Assembly: GCF_009830285.1 (NCBI RefSeq)
Contig: NZ_WUQX01000001.1
Location: 1,922,501-1,986,500 of the forward strand
Reading direction: 5' to 3'
From: Sporofaciens musculi
GTDB lineage: Bacteria; Bacillota; Clostridia; Lachnospirales; Lachnospiraceae
Length of the DNA stretch: 64,000 nt
Shown here: positions 34,746 to 41,671 of the stretch, in pieces
Numbering within the stretch: position 1 is the first letter of the stretch
How the letters are laid out: each line of letters begins with the position of its first letter
Position numbers and translations under genes: made by a program
Notes under the pieces: generated by a model
Seen by the model: only the letters and a program-made list of their open reading frames with translations
Databases searched by the model: none
What the model was told of the DNA's origin: nothing

Positions 34746-35121
34746 ACGCCCCTACATGGACTACCCACAGTACAGAGCCGCCCGCCGCCTTGTGCATGAG
34801 TGCTGTAACTACGATAACGGCAACTGTATTGTGCTGGATAACGGCGAGCCTTGTGTATGCGTCCAGAGTATCAGCTATTCGCTTCTCTGCCGCTGGTTCA
34901 TTGCCGCCGTGCTTCCCCTTGACTGGAAACTGGAAGCCGCCCTACTCCACCGGGCAGAACTGAAACGCTGTACCGAGTGCGGCGGTCAGTTTCTCCCAAA
35001 ATCCAACCGGGGGAAATACTGCCCCGATTGTGCCGGACGCATGAAAAGAACCAGAGCCGCACAGCGTAAGCGGAAACAGAGGGGGAAATGTCACGCTTTA
35101 GAAAATACAAAACCCCCGTAA
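34735..35121 (+). CDS. Cysteine-rich VLP-domain protein
   Basis: A 128-residue protein with HECCNYDNGNCIVLDNGEPCVC and a second cluster (CTECGGQFLPKSNRGKYCPDC). Together they form probable zinc sites. This type is called cysteine-rich VLP protein and regularly follows the relaxase in this kind of IME. The basic C terminus (RTRAAQRKRKQRGK) suggests nucleic acid binding. The start overlaps the relaxase end by 11 bases. Function unproven. Confidence 0.82.
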   Translation: MNGKRPYMDYPQYRAARRLVHECCNYDNGNCIVLDNGEPCVCVQSISYSLLCRWFIAAVLPLDWKLEAALLHRAELKRCTECGGQFLPKSNRGKYCPDCAGRMKRTRAAQRKRKQRGKCHALENTKPP

Positions 35122-35194
35122 ATCAAGGCTTCCCGGCTACTGCTCAACGGGTATGCGGTACATTTATCCTTTACCCCCGGAAAAGCCGTTTTAA

Positions 35195-35971
35195 ATGCGT
35201 AACAGAAGCCACAGACAGGAGGCGAAAACCATAACCGAATACATTACAGCCAACACCACAATGCCGCCCTTTTTCCCCTATCCCCGATTTCTGCTGAAAA
35301 TGGACTTGTCACAGACTGCAAAGCTGCTCTATGCGCTGCTCCTTGACCGTTCCACCCTCTCACAGAAGAACGGCTGGCAGGACAATGAGGGCAGGACGTA
35401 TATTGTCTACCCCATAGCAGAGATAGCGGAAATACTGGATAAAAGCACCATGACAATACAGAACTCCCTAAAAGAACTGGATATTGCCGGGCTTTTAGAG
35501 AGGGAACGCCGGGGATTTTCCGCGCCGAACCGCCTTTATGTGAAAGTGCCGGAAGTAGTAAAGGTTTCTTTAGATATGACACAAAGAAATCTTGATGTCA
35601 GTCCTAAAGAAAACTGTACATCAGACACAAAGAAAACTTTACCTATGATACAAAGAAAACTTTACCCTAACCAACTAAATATAAACAAACTAAAAGAGAG
35701 CCAACGAATGGGAGCGAGTGGAGAGCCGCCCGCACCCTATGGCAAATACCAGAATGTTTTCCTCACTGAAAGCGAATATGCGGAGCTGAAGCAGGAATAC
35801 CCGGACTGCCTTGAACGGCTTATCGAGGAAATGAGCCGGTATATTGCTTCCAGCGGGAATGACTATGTAAGCCATGCCGCCACGCTTTACAGGTGGGCGG
35901 ACAGGGAGAAAAAGGAGAACCCGAAAAAGGGAATCCCCGATTATTCTTTCAAAGAGGGCGAGAGCCTTTGA
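35195..35971 (+). CDS. rep: Replication initiator of IME1 (RepA-like)
   Basis: A winged-helix initiator protein. ITANTTMPPFFPYPRFLLKMDL followed by QTAKLLYALLLDRSTLSQKNGW and IAEILDKSTMTIQNSLKELDIAGLLERERRG is the classic N-terminal domain. A C-terminal region (LTESEYAELKQEYPDCLERLIEEM) follows a linker that is encoded by four 23-bp repeats. ATG 35195 has no good ribosome-binding site. The AGGAGG at 35217-35222 instead points to ATA 35231 (ITEYITANTT), where close relatives seem to have ATG, so the native start may have mutated. It probably starts replication of the excised circle. Confidence 0.85.
   Translation: MRNRSHRQEAKTITEYITANTTMPPFFPYPRFLLKMDLSQTAKLLYALLLDRSTLSQKNGWQDNEGRTYIVYPIAEIAEILDKSTMTIQNSLKELDIAGLLERERRGFSAPNRLYVKVPEVVKVSLDMTQRNLDVSPKENCTSDTKKTLPMIQRKLYPNQLNINKLKESQRMGASGEPPAPYGKYQNVFLTESEYAELKQEYPDCLERLIEEMSRYIASSGNDYVSHAATLYRWADREKKENPKKGIPDYSFKEGESL
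35579..35670 (+). repeat. Four tandem 23-bp repeats (iteron-like) in the IME1 rep gene
   Basis: Units start at 35579, 35602, 35625 and 35648, each exactly 23 bp, sharing ACAAAGAAAACTTTACC or a close variant. As 23 is not a multiple of three, the copies are read in different frames, so the repetition must be held at the DNA level. Position in the linker of a rep gene and the regular two-turn spacing fit iterons, making this the likely replication origin. Confidence 0.8.
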
Positions 35972-36035
35972 CAGCGGAGATAAAACGCCCCATAAACAGG
36001 GCGTGAATAAGACCATGAACAAGGAGGACGATTTT

Positions 36036-36887
36036 ATGTGTGATTATGATAACGCTATTTTCCGGCTTGCCACAGAAACAGAGCCAGAGCCGGAGGACTA
36101 CATGGGCGAGGACGGGCTTTTATATTGCGGGAGCTGCCGCCAGCCCAAAGAAGCCTATTTCACCGAGGGAAAGGGGCTTTTCGGACGTGACCGACACCCG
36201 AAAGAATGTGACTGCCAGCGCAAACGCCGGGAAAAGCAGGAAGCCGCCGACCGGGAGCGCAAGCACCGCGACACCGTGGAAGAACTGAAACGCCGGGGAT
36301 TTTCCAACGCCGCCATGCGCCAGTGGACTTTTGAAAATGACAACGGCAAATGCCCCCAAATGGATAAGGCTTTATTCTATGCGGCGAACTGGGAGGAAAT
36401 GAAAGCGGAAAATATCGGCTATCTGCTATGGGGCAAGGTAGGCACAGGCAAGAGCTATTTTGCCGGGTGTATCGCCAACGCCCTTATGGAGCGTGAGATT
36501 TCCGTGTGCATGACAAATTTTGCCTTGATACTCAATGACCTTGCCGCCAGCTACAAGGGCAGGAACGAATACATAGACCGCCTTTGCCGCTTCCCTCTGC
36601 TTATCCTTGACGATTTCGGCATGGAGCGCGGCACGGAATACGGGCTTGAACAGGTTTACAACGTGGTTGACAGCCGATACCGAAGCCGGAAGCCGCTAAT
36701 TGTCACAACGAATTTGACGCTGGAGGAATTACAGCACCCGGAGGACACCGCCCATGCCCGGATTTATGACCGTCTGCTTGAAATGTGCTGCCCTGTCTGC
36801 ATTACCGGGGAGAACATCAGGAAAGCCACAGCACAGGGGAAAATGGAACGGTTAAGGGGATTGATGAACGGAAAGGAGAGCCTATGA
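36036..36887 (+). CDS. DnaC-like AAA+ helicase loader
   Basis: A 283-residue ATPase. An N-terminal zinc-binding-like region (CGSCRQPKEA, ECDCQRKRR) precedes Walker A GKVGTGKSYFA near residue 132 and Walker B LLILDDFGME. The protein likely loads the host replicative helicase at the IME origin. ATG 36036 follows AAGGAGG (36021-36027) well, against ATG 36015. It pairs with the rep gene and its stop overlaps tnpW as ATGA. Confidence 0.9.
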   Translation: MCDYDNAIFRLATETEPEPEDYMGEDGLLYCGSCRQPKEAYFTEGKGLFGRDRHPKECDCQRKRREKQEAADRERKHRDTVEELKRRGFSNAAMRQWTFENDNGKCPQMDKALFYAANWEEMKAENIGYLLWGKVGTGKSYFAGCIANALMEREISVCMTNFALILNDLAASYKGRNEYIDRLCRFPLLILDDFGMERGTEYGLEQVYNVVDSRYRSRKPLIVTTNLTLEELQHPEDTAHARIYDRLLEMCCPVCITGENIRKATAQGKMERLRGLMNGKESL

Positions 36888-37069
36888 ACCATGACACCAG
36901 CAAGACCAGCCGCACCGCCGCCCCTCTGGACGTGAAGCCCGACCTTGTGAAGCGGATAGGGAATACCACCTTTGACATACATATCCATTTCAGCGAAACG
37001 AGCCGGGAAACCTTTACGGACAAGGTAGTGCGGCTTATTGAGAATGACAAGGACAGTGTAACCAACTGA
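36884..37069 (+). CDS. tnpW: TnpW family small protein
   Basis: A 61-residue protein whose core (VKRIGNTTFDIHIHFSETSRETFTDKVVRLIEND) matches transposon-encoded TnpW, found at the ends of Tn4451-like and related IMEs. Its function is not established. The location next to the element end, 43 bases from the virD4 junction, would suit a partner of the recombinase such as a directionality factor, but this is inference. Confidence 0.85.
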   Translation: MNHDTSKTSRTAAPLDVKPDLVKRIGNTTFDIHIHFSETSRETFTDKVVRLIENDKDSVTN

Positions 37070-37111
37070 AAAGAAGATACACTTTTTCTTATTCCCTACT
37101 TGACATTACCA

Positions 37112-38437
37112 AAAGGTACGGTCTTGATAGAGGTGGGAAAGCTGTTAAGCCGCGGTGCGCCAAAGCTGGACAAGGACGGAAAACCGGTAAAGGGGAAGGA
37201 TGGGAAAACCGTGTATGAGCCTTATAAGATCAAGGTATTCAATACGATCAATTTCTCAAAAAGTATGCACTATAACCCTTTTGCCTACATTCACAACGAG
37301 AAGGATATTCTGAAACTGGTGACGGTGCTGATCGCAAACACCAAAGGGGAAGGAAAATCCGGCGACGACTTCTGGGTCAAGGCCGAGACTTTGCTTTACA
37401 CGGCATTGATCGGCTATATTTATTATGAGGCCCCGGCAGACGAGCAGAATTTTTCCACTCTTGTAGAAATGATAAATGCAATGGAGGTCCGGGAGGATGA
37501 CGAGACCTTCAAAAATGCCGTTGACCTTCTCTTTGATGCGCTGGAGCAGAAAGACCCGGACCACTTCGCCCTCCGGCAGTATAAGAAATACAAACTTGCG
37601 GCGGGCAAGACCGCAAAATCTATCCTTATTTCCTGCGGTGCCAGGTTAGCGCCGTTTGATATTAAGGAAGTGAGGGAGATTACCATGTATGACGAGCTGG
37701 AGCTTGATCTGGTCGGGGACAGGAAAACGGCGCTGTTCTTTATTATCAGTGATACGGATGCGACGTTCAATTTCCTTGTCAGTATGGCCTATACGCAGTT
37801 GTTCAACCTGCTGTGTGAGCGTGCCGATGACAAGTACGGTGGCAGGCTGCCGGTACATGTGCGGTGCCTGATCGACGAGGCCGCCAATATCGGGCAGATT
37901 CCAAACCTGGAAAAGCTGATGGCAACGATCCGTTCCAGGGAGATTTCGGCCTGTCTGGTCCTGCAGGCGCAGAGCCAGTTAAAGGCGCTTTATAAGGATA
38001 ACATGGACACCATCATCGGCAACTGTGACGCTTCCCTTTTCCTGGGAGGCAAGGAAGAGACCACTCTGAAAAGCTGGAATTCCCTGCTTGGGAAAGAGAC
38101 CATCGACATGTATAACACCAGCGTCACCAAAGGCAATCAGGAATCCCACGGCCAGAACTTCCAGAAGTTAGGAAAGGACCTGATGTCGGTGGACGAGCTG
38201 GCCGTGATGGACGGCGGGAAATGCCTGCTGCAGATCAGAGGCGTGCGTCCTTTCCTCTCCCGGAAATATGATATTACCAGACACCCAAATTACCGGCTGC
38301 TTTCCGATTTCAATGAGAAGAACGCTTTTGACATTGAGAAATTTTTATCTACAAAAATGCCGGTGCGTCCCGGCGAGCTGTACCGCAATTATGAAATCAC
38401 AACCGGAGATTTGGAACAGGAAATACAAACTGCATAA
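37112..38437 (+). pseudogene. virD4: VirD4-like coupling protein, C-terminal fragment
   Basis: The remaining 440 residues of the coupling protein that begins at 26239. It starts at KGTVLIEVGKLL and shows the T4CP Walker B area (PVHVRCLIDEAANIGQIP) and the conserved SREISACLVLQAQSQLK. A TTG at 37100 inside IME1 could in principle start it, but there is no ribosome-binding site. The fragment lacks Walker A, so it is not functional alone. Precise loss of IME1 makes a protein of about 617 residues. Confidence 0.93.
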
Positions 38438-38454
38438 TGCTGTCTCTGCCTGTC
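38433..38454 (+). repeat. Left copy of a 22-bp repeat flanking the methyltransferase island
   Basis: This stretch after the virD4 stop (CATAATGCTGTC then TCTGCCTGTC) matches 39634-39655 in 20 of 22 positions. The copies are 1201 bp apart and enclose the methyltransferase with its own promoter. Confidence 0.7.
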
Positions 38455-38475
38455 TGGTTTTCTTGTGCGGTATTA

Positions 38476-38504
38476 TTGACAAAGCCTGTCATACGCTGTA
38501 AGAT
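38476..38504 (+). promoter_or_regulatory. Promoter of the methyltransferase island
   Basis: A consensus -35 TTGACA (38476-38481), a 17-bp spacer and -10 TAAGAT (38499-38504). It leaves a leader of about 250 bases before the methyltransferase gene. Confidence 0.75.
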
Positions 38505-38533
38505 AGACATGTAAAAATTAAATAGAAAAGGTG

Positions 38534-38717
38534 ATGAAACTCCGGCATATTTGATGCCATAAAATCGGTGGCATGGGTATGACTGGAAAAGAGTAGATAG
38601 AATCAATTCAATAGGTAAAAACAAGCTGTTTCGGCAGTTTATTTTGTATACCTATATTTGATTTTATTTTACTCTTAACTGTTTTCATCATTGGAAAGAT
38701 AAGTCGTAGAGTAAAAT
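38534..38717 (+). promoter_or_regulatory. Attenuator-like leader with a hexapeptide frame
   Basis: Behind AAAAGGTG lies the short frame ATG-TGA at 38534-38554 (MKLRHI). GGCAT (38544-38548) can pair with ATGCC (38554-38558), or ATGCCA (38554-38559) with TGGCAT (38569-38574), so the two hairpins exclude each other. A later stem ATTTTACTCT (38666-38675) / AGAGTAAAAT (38708-38717) is followed by a T-rich stretch. This is the plan of leaders where ribosome stalling induces resistance methyltransferases. Function is inferred from layout only. Apart from this leader and the promoter nothing is seen in the gap 38438-38759. Confidence 0.45.
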
Positions 38718-38759
38718 CTGCGGCTTTTTCTTTTCCCATCAAGAAAGGAGAAAACAATT

Positions 38760-39590
38760 ATGTTAGACAGTATGCGTATGGCTTTAGAAAAACCGCCCCT
38801 TTATAAAAAGTCAGAGGGTGCCTTTTGGAATGATGAGTATATTTCAAAGCAAATGCTGAAAGCCCACCTTGATCCCCAATTTGAGGGTGCAAGCAGAAAA
38901 TTGGATTTTATTGAAAGGTCTGTCGCATGGATAAAGGAGCTTGTGGCCCCGATTTGCTATCCCACACTTCTTGATATTGGGTGTGGGCCAGGGATATATG
39001 CGGAAAGATTTACAAAAGAGGGCTATCAGGTAACAGGCATTGATTTTTCAAAAAGGTCAATAGACTATGCACTGGAATCTGCATTACGGCAGGAATTAAG
39101 TATTACATATCTGTTTCAAGATTATTTGCAAATGAATTTAAAAAAAGATTTTGATTTTGGAACAATGATATATTGTGACTATGGAGCATTATCAACATCT
39201 GACAGGCAGATTATTATGAGAAACGTGTATCAGCACTTAAAATACGGTGGGAAATTTCTGTTAGACGTTTTCGGAACAGCAAAATATGAATCTTTCACTG
39301 AAAGTCAAACATGGAAATTCTGTAATCATAACGGCTTTTGGCGTGAGGGGAGTTACCTTGAACTTAATGGATTATATAAATATCCCGATAATGTGACATT
39401 AGAGAAGACATCTATTATTTCAGATAATGAAATAAATACCTATTACATTTGGAATACATGTTTTACAAAAGAAACATTGATTAAGGAGGTAAAAGAAGCT
39501 GGCTTTAAGGTATGCGGCATTTTTGGTGATGTAGCAGGCAGTCCATATAACAAAGACAGTTTCACGATTGCAATACTTTTAGAAAAATAA
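38760..39590 (+). CDS. Class I SAM-dependent methyltransferase, cargo of the ICE
   Basis: A 276-residue methyltransferase. SAM-binding motif I is LLDIGCGPGIYAERF near residue 78, followed by VTGIDFSKRSIDYAL and, further on, LKYGGKFLLDVFG. The fold is of the small-molecule type, and the substrate is not evident. The gene is AT-rich, has its own promoter and leader and sits between 22-bp repeats, so it is a later insert between virD4 and maff2. The leader layout makes antibiotic modification or ribosome-related protection a possibility, but there is no sequence match to the Erm family. Confidence 0.82.
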   Translation: MLDSMRMALEKPPLYKKSEGAFWNDEYISKQMLKAHLDPQFEGASRKLDFIERSVAWIKELVAPICYPTLLDIGCGPGIYAERFTKEGYQVTGIDFSKRSIDYALESALRQELSITYLFQDYLQMNLKKDFDFGTMIYCDYGALSTSDRQIIMRNVYQHLKYGGKFLLDVFGTAKYESFTESQTWKFCNHNGFWREGSYLELNGLYKYPDNVTLEKTSIISDNEINTYYIWNTCFTKETLIKEVKEAGFKVCGIFGDVAGSPYNKDSFTIAILLEK

Positions 39591-39633
39591 TCTAATTATG
39601 CGGTCATGGCTAGAAATTTGAAAGCTCAAACCA

Positions 39634-39655
39634 CATAATACTGTCCCTGCCTGTC
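39634..39655 (+). repeat. Right copy of the 22-bp repeat flanking the methyltransferase island
   Basis: Matches 38433-38454 in 20 of 22 positions. Backbone sequence continues to maff2 from here. Confidence 0.7.
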
Positions 39656-39699
39656 AAAGTGCTAGGACTTAGTTTTGACCACTCTGAAAGGAGGTTCTT

Positions 39700-39780
39700 T
39701 TGAGGATTCGTGCCCCTCCCCTGACAACTGAATACTTTCCAGGTACGCCCTGGACTATGCCGCCCCTGTGCTTTATGTAA
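39700..39780 (+). CDS. Possible 26-residue leader peptide before maff2
   Basis: A TTG-initiated frame behind AAAGGAGG (39687-39694), with the sequence RIRAPPLTTEYFPGTPW at its front. Its 3' end overlaps the strong terminator stem at 39761, so its translation could affect termination. No family is recognised and it may be chance. Confidence 0.3.
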   Translation: MRIRAPPLTTEYFPGTPWTMPPLCFM

Positions 39781-39808
39781 ATTTTCCTGAAGCACAGGGG
39801 CGTTTTTT
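39761..39808 (+). terminator. Strong terminator ahead of maff2
   Basis: A perfect 13-bp stem CGCCCCTGTGCTT (39761-39773) / AAGCACAGGGGCG (39790-39802) with six T. It stands upstream of the transfer genes maff2 to VirB4, so either they have a promoter further on or this is a regulated attenuator. No good promoter is visible between it and maff2. Confidence 0.9.
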
Positions 39809-39871
39809 CGTTTCCGGCCTGAAACGGCCACACTACAAAAACATGATTTCTTAAATTAAAGGAGGAACTAT

Positions 39872-40030
39872 ATGGCTTTTTTTGCAAGTGCGATTGATAC
39901 CCTGAAAATCCTGGTTATTGCTCTGGGCGCCGGCCTCGGCGCATGGGGCGTCATCAACCTTCTGGAAGGTTATGGCAATGACAACCCTGGGGCAAAATCC
40001 CAGGGCATGAAACAGGTCATGGCTAATTAG
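39872..40030 (+). pseudogene. maff2: Maff2 family membrane protein, N-terminal fragment split by IME2
   Basis: The first 50 residues of a Maff2 protein (FFASAIDTLKILVIALGAGLGAWGVINLLEGYG), a small membrane protein found in every CTn-type transfer region and probably part of the channel. The frame is intact to KQVMA (to 40024) and then meets Asn-stop inside IME2. The rest lies at 51419-51487. Joining the two ATGGCT copies gives a complete protein of 71 residues. ATG 39872 follows AAAGGAGGAA. Confidence 0.92.
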
Positions 40031-40095
40031 AGGTAATCAAAAGAGGAAAGGAAAAGCACAATCCAGACGGAACCGGCGATACCGTCAAGAAATAT

Positions 40096-40124
40096 TTGTG
40101 AGTTAGCAAGAATCCTGATATAAT
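40096..40124 (+). promoter_or_regulatory. Promoter near the left end of IME2
   Basis: -35 TTGTGA (40096-40101), 17-bp spacer, perfect TATAAT (40119-40124), 42 bases before the XRE gene at 40166. Confidence 0.7.
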
Positions 40125-40165
40125 GGGTACAAACGCCCATCCGGGGCAGAAAGGCAGGGAGAAAA

Positions 40166-40393
40166 ATGCACATCAGCTACAAACCGCTCTGGCACACACT
40201 GATAGAGCGAAACATGAGGAAAGAGGATTTAAGGCTTGCCGCTGGACTGACCACAAATATGATTGCCAATATGGGCAAAGGGAAACATATCAGTATGGAA
40301 ACGCTGACAAAGATTTGCGAAACCCTGAATTGTGGCATATTAGATGTAATTGAATTGGAACAAGAAAAAGATTTTGCAGATAAAGCAGAATGA
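40166..40393 (+). CDS. Small XRE-type regulator
   Basis: A 75-residue HTH protein (LWHTLIERNMRKEDLRLAAGL, then MIANMGKGKHISMETLTKICETLNCGILDVIEL). This type is common on ICEs and IMEs. It faces a related XRE gene (40436-40651) across a perfect 18-bp hairpin. They may control opposite states of the element. The start ATG 40166 has the weak site AGGGAG upstream. Confidence 0.85.
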   Translation: MHISYKPLWHTLIERNMRKEDLRLAAGLTTNMIANMGKGKHISMETLTKICETLNCGILDVIELEQEKDFADKAE

Positions 40394-40395
40394 CA

Positions 40396-40441
40396 AAATA
40401 GGAGTATCTCAAATATGTCACGTTTTGAGATACTCCTATTT
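40396..40441. terminator. Bidirectional terminator between two XRE genes
   Basis: A perfect 18-bp inverted repeat, 40396-40413 with 40424-40441, begins with AAA and ends with TTT and so can terminate from both sides. It separates the stop codons of the two convergent regulators. Confidence 0.88.
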
Positions 40442-40651
40442 GTTTTCCATATCGTCCGACACATACTCCATAATGTCCTCAATCCTGCAATCAAGAATCC
40501 GGCACAGGTTGTTCAGAATCATGGTTTTGACAACCATATTTTTCCGAAGCCTGTGGAGTTGGGCTTTATCAATGCCATAGTCCTTGATTAGTTTGTACTG
40601 GCTGATACCTTTTTCTTTCAATGTGTCCCATAACCGGTCATATTTTATCAT
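40436..40651 (-). CDS. Small XRE-type regulator, convergent partner
   Basis: A 71-residue HTH protein (LWDTLKEKGISQYKLIKDYGIDKAQLHRLRKN; LNNLCRILDCRIEDIMEYV). It shares length and layout with the 40166-40393 protein. It is divergent from the operon that begins at 40777 and is probably its regulator. The 3' end reaches into the terminator stem. Confidence 0.85.
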   Translation of the reverse strand: MIKYDRLWDTLKEKGISQYKLIKDYGIDKAQLHRLRKNMVVKTMILNNLCRILDCRIEDIMEYVSDDMENK

Positions 40652-40776
40652 TCTATCACTTCCTTCCTCTTGTATTTTAAGCTGTGTCGTTCTATAATGA
40701 TATGGTGCGTGTATGTTCCCTATTTATGCAAATCTGGGAATCAGAACGCAACAAATCCAAAGGAGGGCAAAGAGGA

Positions 40777-40965
40777 ATGGAACTGGATTATTTTAAGGAC
40801 AAACTTTTTGATTTATTGAATGACAGCGAGGAAATGGGGATTATCGACCTGAATGCTGATGAGAGGAACAATCTGTTCATTGTCAGGACAGAGGACGGGA
40901 ATGTATTTGAAATCGTATGCCGGAAGGCAGCGGGAAAGGAGGACGGATGGACGACCGCAAACTGA
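40777..40965 (+). CDS. Small acidic protein paired with the SymE-like gene
   Basis: A 62-residue acidic protein (LDYFKDKLFDLLNDSEEMGIIDLNADERNN; FIVRTEDGNVFEIVCRK). ATG 40777 follows AAGAGGA. Its end overlaps the SymE-like gene by 19 bases, so the two are coupled. An acidic partner in front of a basic toxin-like protein recalls antitoxins, but no family match is known to me. Confidence 0.65.
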   Translation: MELDYFKDKLFDLLNDSEEMGIIDLNADERNNLFIVRTEDGNVFEIVCRKAAGKEDGWTTAN

Positions 40966-41135
40966 CCGTATGCTATGGACGTGGCAATTACAAGCAATCT
41001 CCGCCGCAGATTCTTTTACAAGGTAAGTGGCTGGAACAGGCTGGATTCTCCGCAGGGGACAAAATCACCGTGAAATGCCAGCAGGGGCAGCTTATCATCA
41101 CAAAAAACGGGAAAAGAGCAGATTCAACAGAATAA
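40947..41135 (+). CDS. SymE-like swapped-hairpin protein
   Basis: A 62-residue protein with KLTVCYGRGNYKQSPPQILLQGKWLEQAGFSAGDKITVK, the pattern of the SymE family (SpoVT/AbrB-like fold). SymE of E. coli is an SOS-induced toxin that affects RNA or nucleoids and is held in check by an antisense RNA. Many copies on mobile elements are unstudied. ATG 40947 follows AAAGGAGG. An antisense RNA cannot be read from sequence alone. A role as toxin or as regulator of the element is open. Confidence 0.78.
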   Translation: MDDRKLTVCYGRGNYKQSPPQILLQGKWLEQAGFSAGDKITVKCQQGQLIITKNGKRADSTE

Positions 41136-41235
41136 TGTTTATGACACAATGATTTTTTCGGAAAATCTATTCCCTCTGGAAAGTGACTGCGGTATAATGG
41201 AGCTATCGACAAATCTGAATTTGAGGAGGTGTTTT

Positions 41236-41583
41236 ATGTTTAATGAAATATGCATATATGAAGCGAAATTAACCAAATTAGATGAAATAGAAGAACTAAT
41301 GAAAGAAGTTGCCGAATTTTATTTACAACAAGATGGGGTCATTGATGTACATTATATAAAACGTACTCATCGACAAAAAGATTTTAATGCGGTTAAAGAG
41401 GGGGAATTGCCTGTTCGACTCACGAGAAATGTAGGCAAGGTAACATATGTGTTGTATTGGGTGTTAGAAAATGAAGAAGCTCATGCAAGAGTATCTAAAC
41501 TTGGTATAGAGAAGTTTTACAAACGTTGGAACAGATGTTTAACTACAATGCCTAAAATAATTTTGGGTGAGAATATCGTCTAA
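41236..41583 (+). CDS. ABM-like small protein, AT-rich cargo
   Basis: A 115-residue protein with beta-alpha-beta features (FNEICIYEAKLTKLDEIEELMKEVAEFYLQQDGV), ending GENIV. The pattern suggests a dimeric alpha/beta barrel, perhaps a monooxygenase-like or stress protein. The gene is distinctly AT-rich, has a promoter-like TATAATGGAG (41193-41202) shared with the GNAT cassette, and ends before a convergent terminator. ATG 41236 follows GAGGAGG. Cargo from another source is likely, exact function unknown. Confidence 0.65.
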   Translation: MFNEICIYEAKLTKLDEIEELMKEVAEFYLQQDGVIDVHYIKRTHRQKDFNAVKEGELPVRLTRNVGKVTYVLYWVLENEEAHARVSKLGIEKFYKRWNRCLTTMPKIILGENIV

Positions 41584-41630
41584 CCACAAATTCCAGTTTG
41601 TGCGCTTAAAAATTGAATCAGAACCACCCA

Positions 41631-41669
41631 AAATGCCGTTGCATGGAAAAATCCCAAGCAACGGCATTT
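41631..41669. terminator. Terminator between cargo gene and convergent XRE gene
   Basis: AAATGCCGTTGC (41631-41642) pairs perfectly with GCAACGGCATTT (41658-41669). The stem is flanked by A/T bases and can act on both strands. Confidence 0.8.
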
Positions 41670-41671
41670 CC

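Larger units (their letters stand above)
26764..37113 (+). mobile_element. IME1: serine-recombinase mobilizable element inserted in virD4
   Basis: About 10.35 kb. Left junction GATCCGAA/CAGATAAG (26764-26765 shared) and right junction ATTACCA/AA/AGGTACG (37112-37113 shared) give a 2-bp AA core, as expected for a large serine recombinase. The ends are partly inverted (AAGTATAATAAG on the left, AAGTAGGGAATAAG when the right end is read backwards). Contents in order: recombinase, cargo operon with WYL regulator, sigma-like factor, HTH protein, winged-helix regulator, MobC, relaxase, cysteine-rich protein, rep, DnaC-like loader, TnpW. It has no secretion genes, so it must borrow a conjugation machine. 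Confidence 0.9.

Noticed and set aside
37100..37111. TTG start for an independent C-terminal coupling protein
   Set aside because: The frame opens inside IME1 sequence, has no ribosome-binding site, and lacks Walker A. It is a by-product of the insertion.
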